Below are positions 30,001 through 42,200 of a DNA stretch of 64,000 nucleotides, in pieces. The DNA comes from Isoperla grammatica (Eukaryota > Arthropoda > Insecta > Plecoptera > Perlodidae). Location: the NCBI GenBank assembly GCA_945910005.1, contig CAMDTW010000642.1, positions 620,001 to 684,000 on the forward strand. Reading direction: 5' to 3'. The position numbers and the translations under genes are program-made. Position 1 is the stretch's first letter, and the number at the start of each line of letters is the position of its first letter. The notes beneath the pieces were generated by a model. The model made no database searches and had not been told where the DNA came from. It saw nothing but the letters and a program-made list of their open reading frames with translations.

Positions 30001-33000
30001 GACTTAGCGCAGGGTTTATCAAGTACAGTCACCTTCACAAGCGAGGAAACATGCGTTGTTCTCATATGTTGCATGAAGTGGCTTTCATGTCACTGACTTA
30101 GCGAAGGTTTATCAAGTACAGTCACCGTCACAAGCGAGGAACCATGCGTTGTTCTCATATGTTGCATCAAGTGGCTTTCATGTCACTGACTTAGCGCAGG
30201 GTTTATCAAGTACATTCACCGTCACAAGCAAGGAAACATGCGTTGTCCTGATATGTTGCATGAAGTGGCTTCTATGTCACTGACTTAGCGCAGGGTTTAT
30301 CAAGTACAGTCACCGTCACAAGCAAGGAAACATGCGTTGTCCTCATACGTTGCATGTAGTGGCTTTCATGTCACTGACTTAGCGCAGGGTTTATCAAGTA
30401 CAGTCACCGTCACAAGCAAGAAAACATGCGTTGTCCTCATACGTTGCATGTAGTGGCTTCTATGTCACTGATTTGGCGCAGGGTTTATCAAGTACAGTCA
30501 CCGTCACAAGCAAGGAAACTTGCGTTGTCCTGATACGTTGCATGTAGTGGCTTCTATGTCACTGACTTAGCGCAGGGTTTATCAAGTACAGTCACCGTCA
30601 CAAGCAAGGAAACATGCGTTTTCCTCATACGTTGCATGTAGTGGCTTTCATGTCACTGACTTAGCGCAGGGTTTATCAAGTGTAGTCACCGTCACAAGCA
30701 AGGAAACATGCGTTGTCCTCATACGTTGCATGAAGTGGCTTCTATGTCACTGACTTAGCGCAGGGTTTATCAAGTACAGTCACCGTCACAAGCAAGGAAA
30801 CATGAGTTGTCCTGATATGTTGCATGTAGTGGCTTCTATGTCACTGACTTAGCGCAGAGTTTATCAAGTACAGTCACCGTCACAAGCAAGGAAACATGCG
30901 TTGTCCTGATATGTTGCATGTTGTGGCTTTCATGTCACTGACTTAGCGCAGGGTTTATCAAGTACAGTCACCGTCACAAGGAAGGAAACATGCGTTGTCC
31001 TGATATGTTGCATGTTGTGGCTTCTATGTCACTGACTTAGCGCAGGGTTTATCAAGTACAGTCACCGTCACAAGCAAGGAAACATGCGTTGTCCTCATAC
31101 GTTGCATGTAGTGGCTTCTATGTCACTGACATAGCGCAGGGTTTACCAAGTACAGTCACCGTCACAAGCAAGGAAACATGCGTTGTCCTCATATAGTGCA
31201 TGTAGTGGCTTCTATGTCACTGACTTAGCGCAGGGTTTATCAAGTACCGTCACCGTCACAATAGAGGAAACATGCGTTGTCCTCATACGTTGCATGTAGT
31301 GGCTTCTATGTCACTGACTTAGCGCAAGGTTTATAAAGTACAACCACCGTCACAAGCAAGGAAACATGCGTTGTCCTGATACGTTGCATGTAGTGGCTTC
31401 TATGTCACTGACTTAGCGCAGGGTTTATCAAGTACAGTCACCGTCACAAGCAAGGAAACATGCGTTGTCCTCATACGTTGCATGTAGTGGCTTTCATGTC
31501 ACTGACTTAGCGCAGGGTTTATCAAGTACAGTCACCGTCACAAGCAAGGAAACATGCGTTGACCTGATATGTTGCATGAAGTGGCTTCTATGTCACTGAC
31601 TTAGCGCAGGGTTTATCAAGTACAGTCACCGTCACAAGCGAGGTAACATGCGTTGTCCTGATATGTTGCATGTAGTGGCTTTCATGTCACTGACATAGCG
31701 CAGGGTTTATCAAGTACAGTCACCGTCACAAGCGAGAAAACATGCGTTGTCCTGATATGTTGCATGTAGTGGCTTTCATGTCACTGACATAGCGCAGGGT
31801 TTATCAAGTAAAGTCACCGTCACAATAGAGGAAACATGCGTTGTCCTCATATGTTGCATGAAGTGGCTTCTATGTCACTGACTTAGCGCAGGGTTTATCA
31901 AGTACAGTCACCGTCACAAGCGAGGAAACATGCGTTATCCTCATACGTTTCATGTAGTGGCTTCTATGTCACTGACTTAGCGCAGGGTTTATCAAGTACA
32001 GTCACCTTCACAAGTGAGGAAACATGAGTTGTCCTCATATTTTGCATGAAGTGGCTTTCATGTCACTGACTTAGCGCAGGGTTTATCAAGTACAGTCACC
32101 TTCACAAGCGAGGAAACATGCGTTGTTCTCATATGTTGCATGAAGTGGCTTTCATGTCACTGACTTAGCGCAGGGTTTATCAAGTACAGTCACCGTCGTA
32201 AGCGAGGAAACATGCGTTGTACTCATACGTTGCATGTAGTGGCTTCTATGTCACTGACTTAGCGCAGGGTTTATCAAGTACAGTCACCTTCACAAGCGAG
32301 GAAACATGCGTTGTTCTCATATTTTGCATGAAGTGGCTTTCTTGTCACTGACTTAGCGCAGGGTTTATCGAGTACAGTCACCGTCACAAGCGAGGAAACA
32401 TGCGTTGTTCTCATATGTTGCATAAAGTGGCTTTCATGTCACTGACATAGCGCAAGGTTTATCAAGTACAGTCACCGTCACAAGCAAGGAAACATGCGTT
32501 GTCCTGATATGTTGCATGTAGTGGCTTCTATGTCACTGACTTAGCGCAGGGTTAATCAAGTACAGTCACCGTCACAAGCGAGGAAACATGCGTTGTCCCT
32601 TATATGTTGCATGTAGTGGCTTCTATGTCACTGACTTAGCGCAGGGTTTATCAAGTACAGTCACCTTCACAAGCGAGGAAACATGCGTTGTTCTCAAATG
32701 TTGCATGAAGTGGCTTTCATGTCACTGACTTAGCGCAGGGTTTATCAAGTACAGTCACCGTCACAAGCGAGAAACATGCGTTGTTCTCATATGTTGCATG
32801 AAGTGGCTTTCATGTCACTGACTTAGCGCAGGGTTTTTAAGTACGGTCACCGTCACAAGCAAGGAAACATGCGTTGTCCTGATATGTTGCATGTAGTAGC
32901 TTCTATGTCACTGACTAAGCCCAGGGTTTATCAAGTACAGTCACTGTCACAAGCAAGGAAACATGCGTTGTCCTGATATGTTGCATGTAGTGGCCTTCAT

Positions 33001-36000
33001 GTCACTGACTTAGCGCAAGGTTTATCAAGTACAGTCACCGTCACAAGCAAGGAAACATGCGTTGTTCTGATATGTTGCATGTAGTGGCTTCTATGTCACT
33101 TACTTAGCGCAGGGTTTATCAAGTACAGTTACCGTCACAAGCAAGGAAACATGCGTTGTCCTCATACGTTGCATGTAGTGGCTTCTATGTCACTGACTTA
33201 GCGCAGGGTTTATCAAGTACAGTCACCGTCACAAGCAAGGAAACATGCGTTGTCCTCATACGTTGCATGTAGTGGCTTCTATGTCACTGACATAGCGAGG
33301 GTTTATCAAGTACAGTCACTGTCACAAGCAAGGAAACCTGCGTTGTCCTGATAGGTTGCATATAGTGGCTTTCATGTCACAGACTAAGCGCAGGGTTTAT
33401 CAAGTACAGTCACCGTCACAAGCGAGGAAAAATGCGTTGTCCTCATATGTTTCATGTAGTGGCTTCTATGTCACTGACTTAGCGCAGGGTTTATCAAGTA
33501 CAGTCACCTTCACAAGCGACGAAACATGCGTTGTTCTCATATGTTGCATGAAGTGGCTTTAATGTCACTGACTTAGCGAAGGTTTATCAAGTACAGTCAC
33601 CGTCACAAGCGAGGAAACATGCGTTGTTCTCATATGTTGCATCAAGTGGCTTTCATGTCACTGACTTAGCGCAAGGTTTATCAAGTACAGTCACCGTCAC
33701 AAGCAAGGAAACATGCGTTGTCCTGATATGTTGCATGAAGTGGCTTCTATGTCACTGACTTAGCGCAGGGTTTATCAAGTACAGTCACCGTCACAAGCAA
33801 GGAAACATGCGTTGTCCTCATACGTTGCATGTAGTGGCTTTCATGTCACTGACTTAGCGCAGGGTTTATCAAGTACAGTCACCGTCACAAGCAAGAAAAC
33901 ATGCGTTGTCCTCATACGTTGCATGTAGTGGCTTCTATGTCACTGATTTGGCGCAGGGTTTATCAAGTACAGTCACCGTCACAAGCAAGGAAACATGCGT
34001 TGTCCTCATACGTTGCATGAAGTGGCTTCTATGTCACTGACTTAGCGCAGGGTTTATCAAGTACAGTCACCGTCACAAGCAAGGAAACATGAGTTGTCCT
34101 GATATGTTGCATGTAGTGGCTTCTATGTCACTGACTTAGCGCAGAGTTTATCAAGTACAGTCACCGTCACAAGCAAGGAAACATGCGTTGTCCTGATATG
34201 TTGCATGTTGTGGCTTTCATGTCACTGACTTAGCGCAGGGTTTATCAAGTACAGTCACCGTCACAAGCAAGGAAACATGCGTTGTTCTGATACCTTGCAT
34301 GTAGGGGCTTCTATGTCACTGACTTAGCGCAGGGTTAATCAAGTACAGTCACCGTCACAAGCAAGGAAACATGCGTTGTCCTCATACGTTGCAAGTAGTG
34401 GCTTCTATGTCACTGACTTAGTTATGGGTTTATCAAGTACAGTCACCGTCACAAGCAAGGAAACATGCGTTGTTCTCATACGTTGCATGTAGTGGCTTCT
34501 ATGTCACTGACTTAGCGCAGGGTTTATCAAGTACAGTCACCGTCACAAGCGAGGAAACATGCGTTGTCCTGACACGTTGCATGTAGTGGCTTCTATAACA
34601 CTGACTTAGCGCAGGGTTTATCAAGTTCAGTCACCGTCACAAGCGAGGAAACATGCGTTGGCCTCATACGTTGCATGTAGTGGCTTTCATGTCACTGACT
34701 TAGGGCAGGGTTTATCAAGTACAGTCACCGTCACAAGCAAGGAAACATGCGTTGTCTTCATATGTTGCATGTAGTTGCTTCTATGTCACTGACTTAGCGC
34801 AGGGTTTATCAAGTACAGTCACCGTCACAAGCAAAGAAACATGCGTTGTACTTATATGTTGCATGTAGTGGCTTCTATGTCACTGACTTAGCGCAAGAAT
34901 TATCAAGTACAGTCACCGTCACAAGCGAGGAAACCTTCGTTGTCCTGATACGTTGCATATAGTGGCTTTCATGTCACTGACTTAGCGCAGGGTTTATCAA
35001 GTACAGTCACCGTCACAAGCGAGACAACATGCGTTGTTCTCATATGTTGCATCAAGTGGCTTTCATGTCACTGACTTAGCGCAGGGTTTATCAAGTACAG
35101 TCACCGTCACAAGCAAGGAAACATGCGTTGTCCTGATATGTTGCATGAAGTGGCTTCTATGTCACTGACTTAGCGCAGGGTTTATCAAGTACAGTCACCG
35201 TCACAAGCGAGGAAACATGCGTTGTCCTCATATGTTGCATGTAGTGGCTTCTATGTCCCTGACTTAGCGCAGGGTTTATCAAGTACAGTCACCGTCACAA
35301 GCAAGGAAACATGCGTTGTCCTCATACGTTGCATGTAGTGGCTTCTATGTCACTGACTTAGCGAAAGGTTCATCAAGTACAGTCACCGTCACAAGCAAGG
35401 AAACATGCGTTGTCCTCATACGTTGCATGTAGTGGCTTTCATGTCACTGACTTAGCGCAGGGTTTATCAAGTACAGTCACCGTCACAAGCAAGAAAACAT
35501 GCGTTGTCCTCATACGTTGCATGTAGTGGCTTCTATGTCACTGATTTGGCGCAGGGTTTATCAAGTACAGTCACCGTCACAAGCAAGGAAACTTGCGTTG
35601 TCCTGATACGTTGCATGTAGTGGCTTCTATGTCACTGACTTAGCGCAGGGTTTATCAAGTACAGTCACCGTCACAAGCAAGGAAACAGCATTGTCCTCAT
35701 ACGTTGCATGTAGTTGCCTTCATGTCACTGACTTAGCGCAGGGTTTATCAAGTACAGTCACCGTCACAATAGAGAAAACATGCGTTGTCCTAATACGTTG
35801 CATGTAGTGGCTTTCATGTCACTGACTTAGCGCAAGGTTTATCAAGTACAGTCACCGTCACAAGCAAGGAAACATGCGTTGTCCTGATATGTTGCATGTA
35901 GTGGCTTCTATGTCACTTACTTAGCGCAGGGTTTATCAAGTACAGTCACCGTCACAAGCAAGGAAACATGCGTTGTCCTCATACGTTGCATGTAGTGGCT

Positions 36001-36898
36001 TCTATGTCACTGACTTAGCGCAGGGTTTATCAAGTACAGTCACCGTCACAAGCAAGGAAACATGCGTTGTCCTCATACGTTGCATGTAGTGGCTTCTATG
36101 TCACTGACATAGCGCAGGGTTTATCAAGTACAGTCACTGTCACAAGCAAGGAAACATGCGTTGTCCTGATATGTTGCATGTAGTGGCTTCTATGTCACAG
36201 ACTAAGCGCAGGGTTTATCAAGTACAGTCACCGTCACAAGCGAGGAAAAATGCGTTGTCCTCATATGTTTCATGTAGTGGCTTCTATGTCACTGACTTAG
36301 CGCAGGGTTTATCAAGTACAGTCACCTTCACAAGCGAGGAAACATGCGTTGTTCTCATATGTTGCATGAAGTGGCTTTCATGTCACTGACTTAGCGAAGG
36401 TTTATCAAGTACAGTCACCGTCACAAGCGACGAAACATGCGTTGTTCTCATATGTTGCATCAAGTGGCTTTCATGTCACTGACTTAGCGCAGGGTTTATC
36501 AAGTACAGTCACCGTCACAAGCAAGGAAACATGCGTTGTCCTGATATGTTGCATGAAGTGGCTTCTATGTCACTGACTTAGCGCAGGGTTTATCAAATAC
36601 AGTCACCGTCACAAGCAAGGAAACATGCGTTGTCCTCATACGTTGCATGTAGTGGCTTTCATGTCACTGACTTAGCGCAGGGTTTATCAAGTACAGTCAC
36701 CGTCACAAGCAAGAAAACATGCGTTGTCCTCATACGTTGCATGTAGTGGCTTCTATGTCACTGATTTGGCGCAGGGTTTATCAAGTACAGTCACCGTCAC
36801 AAGCAAGGAAAATTGCGTTGTCCTGATACGTTGCATGTAGTGGCTTCTATGTCACTGACTTAGCGCAGGGTTTATCAAGTACAGTCACCGTCACAAGC
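21025..36898 (+). repeat. 15,874-bp segmental tandem duplication, copy 2
   Basis: Direct tandem copy of 5151-21024 in the same orientation, with the same nested 2348-bp and 4885-bp repeats inside. The seam at 21024/21025 falls at the same monomer phase, as expected for unequal crossing-over between aligned monomers. Substitutions private to this copy include cttttcactgac near 21630, gtggtggctt near 26130, cgctgactaa near 26521 and cacgagcgagg near 28722. The very high identity means either a recent event or an assembly duplication. Confidence 0.92.
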
Positions 36899-37622
36899 AA
36901 GGAAACATGCGTTTTCCTCATACGTTGCATGTAGTGGCTTTCATGTCACTGACTTAGCGCAGGGTTTATCAAGTACAGTCACCGTCACAAGCAAGGAAAC
37001 ATGCGTTGTCCTCATCCGTTGCATGAAGTGGCTTCTATGTCACTGACTTAGCGCTGGGTTTATCAAGTACAGTCACCGTCACAAGCAAGGAAACATGAGT
37101 TGTCCTGATATGTTGCATGTAGTGGCTTCTATGTCACTGACTTAGCGCAGAGTTTATCAAGTACAGTCACCGTCACAAGCAAGGAAACATGCGTTGTCCT
37201 GATATGTTGCATGTTGTGGCTTTCATGTCACTGACTTAGCGCAGGGTTTATCAAGTACAGTCACCGTCACAAGCAAGGAAACATGCGTTGTTCTGATACC
37301 TTGCATGTAGGGGCTTCTATGTCACTGACTTAGCGCAGGGTTAATCAAGTACAGTCACCGTCACAAGCAAGGAAACATGCGTTGTCCTCATACGTTGCAA
37401 GTAGTGGCTTCTATGTCACTGACTTAGTTATGGGTTTATCAAGTACAGTCACCGTCACAAGCAAGGAAACATGCGTTGTTCTCATACGTTGCATGTAGTG
37501 GCTTCTATGTCACTGACTTAGCGCAGGGTTTATCAAGTACAGTCACCGTCACAAGCGAGGAAACATGCGTTGTCCTGATACGTTGCATGTAGTGGCTTCT
37601 ATGTCACTGACTTAGCGCAGGA
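36899..37622 (+). repeat. Satellite flank left of the retrotransposon
   Basis: About eight monomers. From 37003 to about 37570 they follow the variant order of 33997-34560 (shift 3006 bp), including the gacttagttatggg monomer near 37420. The array stops inside a monomer, after cttagcgcagga at 37622, and the LTR begins at the next base. The last two monomers (about 37474-37622) match the left flank of the solo LTR (about 63182-63330) except for gatacg versus gattcg. Confidence 0.85.
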
Positions 37623-38122
37623 CGCGCCAATTTTTCGTCGCTATTGTTATGTATTATTCCGGGGTTGGTCAACCTGTATATTATTATCATATGTTTCGAT
37701 TTTGGGCCAATCACGTAATCTCTTACCGTTTTCCCGTTTAGAGCCCGTTTGCTTATCTCTTATCTCGTCAGTATTGCTCGAGCTTCGATCTCGTGAAGTT
37801 CAATTTTTCTAGTGTTCCAGTCTTCGACCTCGTCGGTCACGTCAAGTTGGTTTTCTCTCTCGTTATTCTCTCGTTGCGCCCAAGACTGCTTCCTCGACGC
37901 TGCATGTCCTGGGTTCGATCGCCTTCCAGGCATTTTCATCTTTCCTTCTTTTCTTTTCTAAACTCGAGTTTCTTTCTTCTATCTCTTTCTCTCGACGGCC
38001 ACTTTCCGCCAGTCGCTATTATCTACGCTACGTCACCTTCGAACATCATTGGGGTAAGTTTCAAACACAAATATATACAGTCCACTAAAAAACTCTTCGG
38101 AGTGAGCACCCCGGCTCAAACA
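37623..38122 (+). repeat. 5' LTR, missing its first four bases
   Basis: 500 bp matching 43637-44136 at a constant offset of 6014 with one visible mismatch. The 3' LTR begins tgttcgcgcc and ends ctcaaaca, giving the usual TG...CA ends. This copy starts at cgcgcc directly after satellite sequence ending gcagga, so TGTT is absent. The body includes a pyrimidine-rich tract (about 37935-37998) and a ggtaagt splice-donor-like site at 38053-38059. I found no AATAAA polyadenylation signal. Confidence 0.95.
37768..37801 (+). promoter_or_regulatory. Candidate Inr plus DPE core promoter in the LTR
   Basis: TCAGT at 37768-37772 resembles an arthropod-type initiator with the A at 37770 as +1. AGTTC at 37797-37801 lies exactly at +28 to +32 and fits the downstream promoter element consensus RGWYV. 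There is no TATA box at -30; the tatatta at 37677 is too far upstream. The same sequence occurs in the 3' LTR (43782) and the solo LTR (63476). Both motifs are short and could match by chance. Confidence 0.4.
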
Positions 38123-38124
38123 TA

Positions 38125-38142
38125 TGGTCCTCGCGGAGCCGA
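38125..38142 (+). other. Primer-binding site
   Basis: Two bases after the 5' LTR end comes TGGTCCTCGCGGAGCCGA. TGG pairs with a tRNA 3' CCA end, and the position is right for minus-strand priming. I could not assign the priming tRNA with confidence. Confidence 0.65.
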
Positions 38143-38338
38143 ATTGTCCGGTAATTTTCCGCATTTTTCTCGAAGATTTTCTCAATCAAGGTCAGTCCTC
38201 AGTTGGTCGCACAATATACACGTCATTGAGTGTTGTGTGTTTCCGCTCTCGTATTCTATTGATTGTGCTGTTCAGTGTTACTGTCTCTTACGTTCATTCC
38301 TTGTATTTCTAACATTGTCTTTTGCATTTTCGATCATA
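38143..38338 (+). other. Untranslated leader of the retrotransposon
   Basis: 196 bp between the primer-binding site and the likely Gag start. The Gag frame is open through this leader and back into the LTR (to 37793). That extension is low-complexity and hydrophobic with no Gag similarity, and it would start within the LTR, so I treat it as chance. Another open frame here (38124-38312) has no recognisable content. Confidence 0.6.
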
Positions 38339-39109
38339 ATGGTCGATATTACGGCAGAACTAAACAAGTTAGTTGCTCGACGCGAGTTCATATTCGCGTC
38401 CGCCCAACGAACGTACACTGCGTTCGAAAAAATAAAGCCTGAACAAGTTGAGTCACATAGGCCTCGGTTCGATGAATTATCTGTTTTGAAATCGGATTTT
38501 CAAGAAATTCAAATGTCCATTGCCGATCTCAACACTCAAGTAGTTCTTCCTGCCAAGCCGATCGAAATAGACAAAGTTCAGGAGAGTTTTGAAACGTTGT
38601 TTTACGCCGCCAAATCTCGGTTTCTCACGGCTGATAAATTAAATCAGCGTCCTGCTGTGACTCAACCTGGGTCTCTACCCGCTTCAGTCAAACCATCCAT
38701 TGCATTGCCTGTCATAGATCTTCCCAAGTTCAAAGGTGACATTTGTAAATGGCCCGAGTTCTATGCTCTATTCAAGTCTCTTATTGATGATAACAAGTCA
38801 TTAAGTAATGTTCAAAAATTACACTATTTAAAAACTTCGTTGTCTGAAATACCGTTGGCACTCATCTCAGAGTTTCAAATAATTGAGGAAAATTATCCCC
38901 TCGCTTTGCAAACGCTCGTCTCTCGTTATCAAAACAAGCGATTATTAGGGAGCTTATATGTTCACAAGATTTTAGATTTTGTTCCTCTGAAAACGTCATC
39001 TTATGACGGTCTTCAAGCATTTCTCAAAGTACATCGCAATTCTGTCGACTCTTTGAAAGCCCTGAATATTCCTGACCTGGGCGATTTCCTTCTACTGTGT
39101 TTGGCATAA
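38339..39109 (+). CDS. gag: Gag N-terminal fragment (256 codons before stop)
   Basis: Opens MVDITAELNKLVARREFIF, an alpha-helical, charged N-terminus like that of BEL/Pao Gag. From about residue 124, PVIDLPKFKGD begins a DUF1759-like (retrotransposon Gag) segment, with KWPEFYALFKSLID and the later VQKLHYLKTSL typical of the family. It should form the structural particle protein. The frame stops at TAA 39107 after DFLLLCLA. The next codons, in the same frame, continue the Gag pattern (residues LDTSSRKAFE, then SLIDFVEDQSK), so the stop lies inside the Gag domain. Alone, this fragment lacks the zinc knuckles. Confidence 0.85.
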   Translation: MVDITAELNKLVARREFIFASAQRTYTAFEKIKPEQVESHRPRFDELSVLKSDFQEIQMSIADLNTQVVLPAKPIEIDKVQESFETLFYAAKSRFLTADKLNQRPAVTQPGSLPASVKPSIALPVIDLPKFKGDICKWPEFYALFKSLIDDNKSLSNVQKLHYLKTSLSEIPLALISEFQIIEENYPLALQTLVSRYQNKRLLGSLYVHKILDFVPLKTSSYDGLQAFLKVHRNSVDSLKALNIPDLGDFLLLCLA

Positions 39110-39217
39110 GCTAACCTCGATACGTCATCTCGCAAAGCTTTTGAAACCAAACAATCGTCTAATTCGACTCCCGAATATAAATCGCTTATTGATTTTGTCG
39201 AAGACCAATCTAAAGTA

Positions 39218-42200
39218 ATGGAGTTATGTGCTGTCGGTAAAAACTCAGTCACTTCTGTCAAAAGTTCTCCCCCTGTGAAGAAAGTAAATACGTTGATGGT
39301 GTCATCTGATGTTTCGAACATGAGTTCAAAACCATCTCACAATGACTCATCTCGCAATCACGCTCATACTAACGTGTCCACTTGTCCGTTATGTAAGGCT
39401 TCGCATTCATTCTATCAATGTAATGCTTTCCGTGGTTTAACCGTAGACCAACGTTACGACACTCTGCGACAGTTAAAACGCTGTTTTAATTGTATGGGTG
39501 CACATCTACGAACCCAATGCAGTTCGACAAAGTCTTGTTCCGTGTGTCATAGTACCAAACATCACTCTATGTTGCATGTAGACTCCACTCAGTCTTCCGT
39601 GGACGATACTCCTGTCTCCGATCAAGGCCATCAGGTGCCACAGACTCTGTCGTGTCAAGTCCGGGATTCGAACCCCACTCATCAAACTGTCATATTGGGC
39701 ACCGTTCGCGCACTCATAAGTGATGCCCACGGGATATTGCACCCATTTCGCGCGGTTATTGACTCCGGGTCGCAAATCTCTGCCATCACTAATTCGTTAG
39801 TGCAACGTTTGGGTTTAAAGGTCAAACCAGCCACCGCCCAACTGTCAGGTGTTGGTCAAATTCATGCTCGTGTGCATGGTATCGTTCAATGCAGTATAGC
39901 GTCTCGACGTTCTAAGCAACCGGCTATGCATTATGTCAATGCGCACGTTCTCTCAACTATCGCCGGCAATTTGCCTACTTCCTCCGTGTCCACTGAGGTC
40001 ATAAAGCGCTATCATGACCTCGACCTCGCTGACGATCACTTCAATGTTCCCGGACCCATTGATTTTCTCATTGGTGCCGATCTCTACTCTGACATTCTCT
40101 GTAAAACTGGAAACACAATCGTAGGCAGCAAACCTGCTGCACTCAACACGGTTTTCGGTTGGGTGATTTTGGGTCCAGTCAACTCTTTTGAACCTGCACC
40201 TGAGTCATCCTACTCTTTTCTCGCCGTGGCCAATACTCCTTTGGAACACACTCTTCGTCTCTTCTGGGAAACAGAAGAAGTTAGTCGACCCCCCTCTCTA
40301 GACCCATTGGATTCGCTCGCTGAAGAGCATTTCATTAAAACCCACTCTCGCGACCCATGCGGTCGCTACTCGGTCGCTCTACCTTTCAAGCCTGACTGCA
40401 TCATGCCAGGCTATAATCGTGACGTCGCGCTCAAGAACTTTGTCAGTTTGGAGCGTCGTCTAAAGCGTGATCCTCCACTTCATGACACCTATCACGAGTT
40501 CATGAGTGAATACGCTCGTTCACTGCATATGCAGCCTGCTCCTCAACCTTCAAAGTACATTATCCCGCACCATTGTGTACACAAGGTCCCAAGCTCTACC
40601 ACTAAGTTGCGAGTGGTATTCAACGCCTCCTCCCCTGATAAACGTGGAGTTGCTCTCAACCACGTCTTGCTCAGTGGTCCCAAACTTCAGAGTGACCTTA
40701 CCCGGGTTCTCACCACCTTTCGTGTCTATCCCGTAGCCCTGTGCGCGGACGTGAGACAGATGTACCGTCAAATCCTTGTACACCAAGACGACCGTGTCTA
40801 TCAGCACATATTTTGGCGCCCGGAACCTTCCTCCCCTGTTATTGAGTACGAGCTCAACACAGTAACTTACGGTCTCACGCCCTCTGCTTTCCAGGCCCAA
40901 AGAGTGTTGCAGCAACTTGTCAAGGACGAGGGCGCGCAGTATCCTCTCGCTCCACGCGCCCTCACTTCAAACATCTACATCGATGACATAGTATCCGGTG
41001 CCAGTGACCTTGACGAAGCTCTCGCGCTTCGCGCTGAGTTGCAATCAATCACTCAGTGCGCCGGGGTCGAACTTCGCAAATGGGCTAGCAACTCTCCCGA
41101 CGCTCTTAGCGCTCTTCCCCAGGACCACCTGGAGACTCCCCTGGTATTCTCTAACGATGAGCAGACTCTGAAAATTCTTGGATTGTTGTGGGACCCTCGC
41201 TCTGATTGCTTCAGTTTTCACACTCTACCTTTCGAAGGTTGCGTCACAAAACGTTCCATACTCTCCTACATTGCGCGCATATTCGACCCTCTTGGGTTTC
41301 TCACCCCTTTCCTCTCCTGGATGAAGGTGTTCATGCAGAATCTCTGGCTCTTGCGCGTGGAGTGGGACGAATCACTTCCGGAGTCGCTTTCTCAGACTTG
41401 GATCACTGCCATCGAAAGCGTGTCCAAGTTGAGTGATGTCAGTGTTCCGCGCCTCCTTGTTTTGAGTGACGCCACCTACCGGCTTGTGGGGTTTTGTGAC
41501 GCCTCCGAGAAGGCCTATGCTGCTACTCTCTATTTGCACGTTGAGACGTGCTCGCAATCTCATGTCAGACTGTTGAGAGGCAGGAGCAAGGTCGCGCCCG
41601 TCAAGCTTCTCACTGTCCCTAAACTGGAGCTCAGTGGCGCATTGTTATTGTCTCGGGTGTTGAAAGATGCCCTGCCCGCTCTCGAGTCCTTGCACATAGA
41701 AACAGTGTTGCTCTATACCGATTCCACGATCGTACTTGCCTGGCTCTCTACCCCCCCGCACCAGCTTAAGACTTTCGTCGCCAATCGTGTGGTTGAAATT
41801 CTCGAGACCACTTCTCCTCTGAACTGGTCTCACGTTCGTTCCGAAGAGAACCCTGCCGACTGTGCCTCTCGGGGACTTCTCCCCCAGGACTTGTTGAACC
41901 ATCCCATATGGTTCTCTGGTCCCCCGTTCATGCGTTCGCCCCCCTTTACGTGGCCTCGCTCGGTCCCCTCGCGTGAACCTAGCCACGAGGTGCCTGAGCT
42001 GAAAGCGTCTCCCACAGTTCTGATCAGTCTTGACCCCGTTGTTGACCCTCTACTAGTTAAGCTGCAAAGCTTCTCTTCGCTCATCAAAGCCAAGCGCGTG
42101 TTTGGTCACGTGGTACGGTTTTCCCGCATTTTGCTTGCTCGCCGAAGTCAGCTTGCTCCCCCCACTGGTCCCCTGCTTCCGTTCGAACTTGAGGACGCGA

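Larger units (their letters stand above)
1..37622 (+). repeat. Left 94-bp satellite array
   Basis: Head-to-tail tandem repeat of a 94-bp monomer, about 400 copies, all in one orientation. With gcgttgtcct as monomer positions 1-10, other fixed landmarks are tgacttagc (42-50), gcagggttta (51-60) and gtcaccgtcac (70-80). Monomers differ by a few recurrent variants: gatatg, catacg or catatg at 11-16; gtagtggcttctatg or gaagtggctttcatg at 23-37; aagcaagg, aagcgagg or aatagagg at 81-88. These variants recur in fixed order and define higher-order repeats. Occasional 1-7 bp deletions occur, for example a shortened monomer near 1100. No frame stays open for more than about two and a half monomers, because 94 is not a multiple of three and each monomer carries TAG triplets. 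I do not recognise the family. It is satellite DNA by structure, and a centromeric or pericentromeric location is inference. Confidence 0.97.

Noticed and set aside
1..37622. CRISPR-like array
   Set aside because: Monomers are contiguous with no unique spacers, and the context is an animal satellite with a BEL/Pao element.
37906..37930. tRNA-like T-arm or B-box (gggttcgatcgcc between cctgg and ccagg) in the LTR
   Set aside because: No matching A-box, acceptor stem or anticodon arm around it; probably a chance hairpin.
37793..38338. N-terminal extension of the Gag frame into the 5' LTR
   Set aside because: It would start inside the LTR, cross the primer-binding site and give a low-complexity hydrophobic stretch without Gag similarity. 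The ATG at 38339 is the sensible start.
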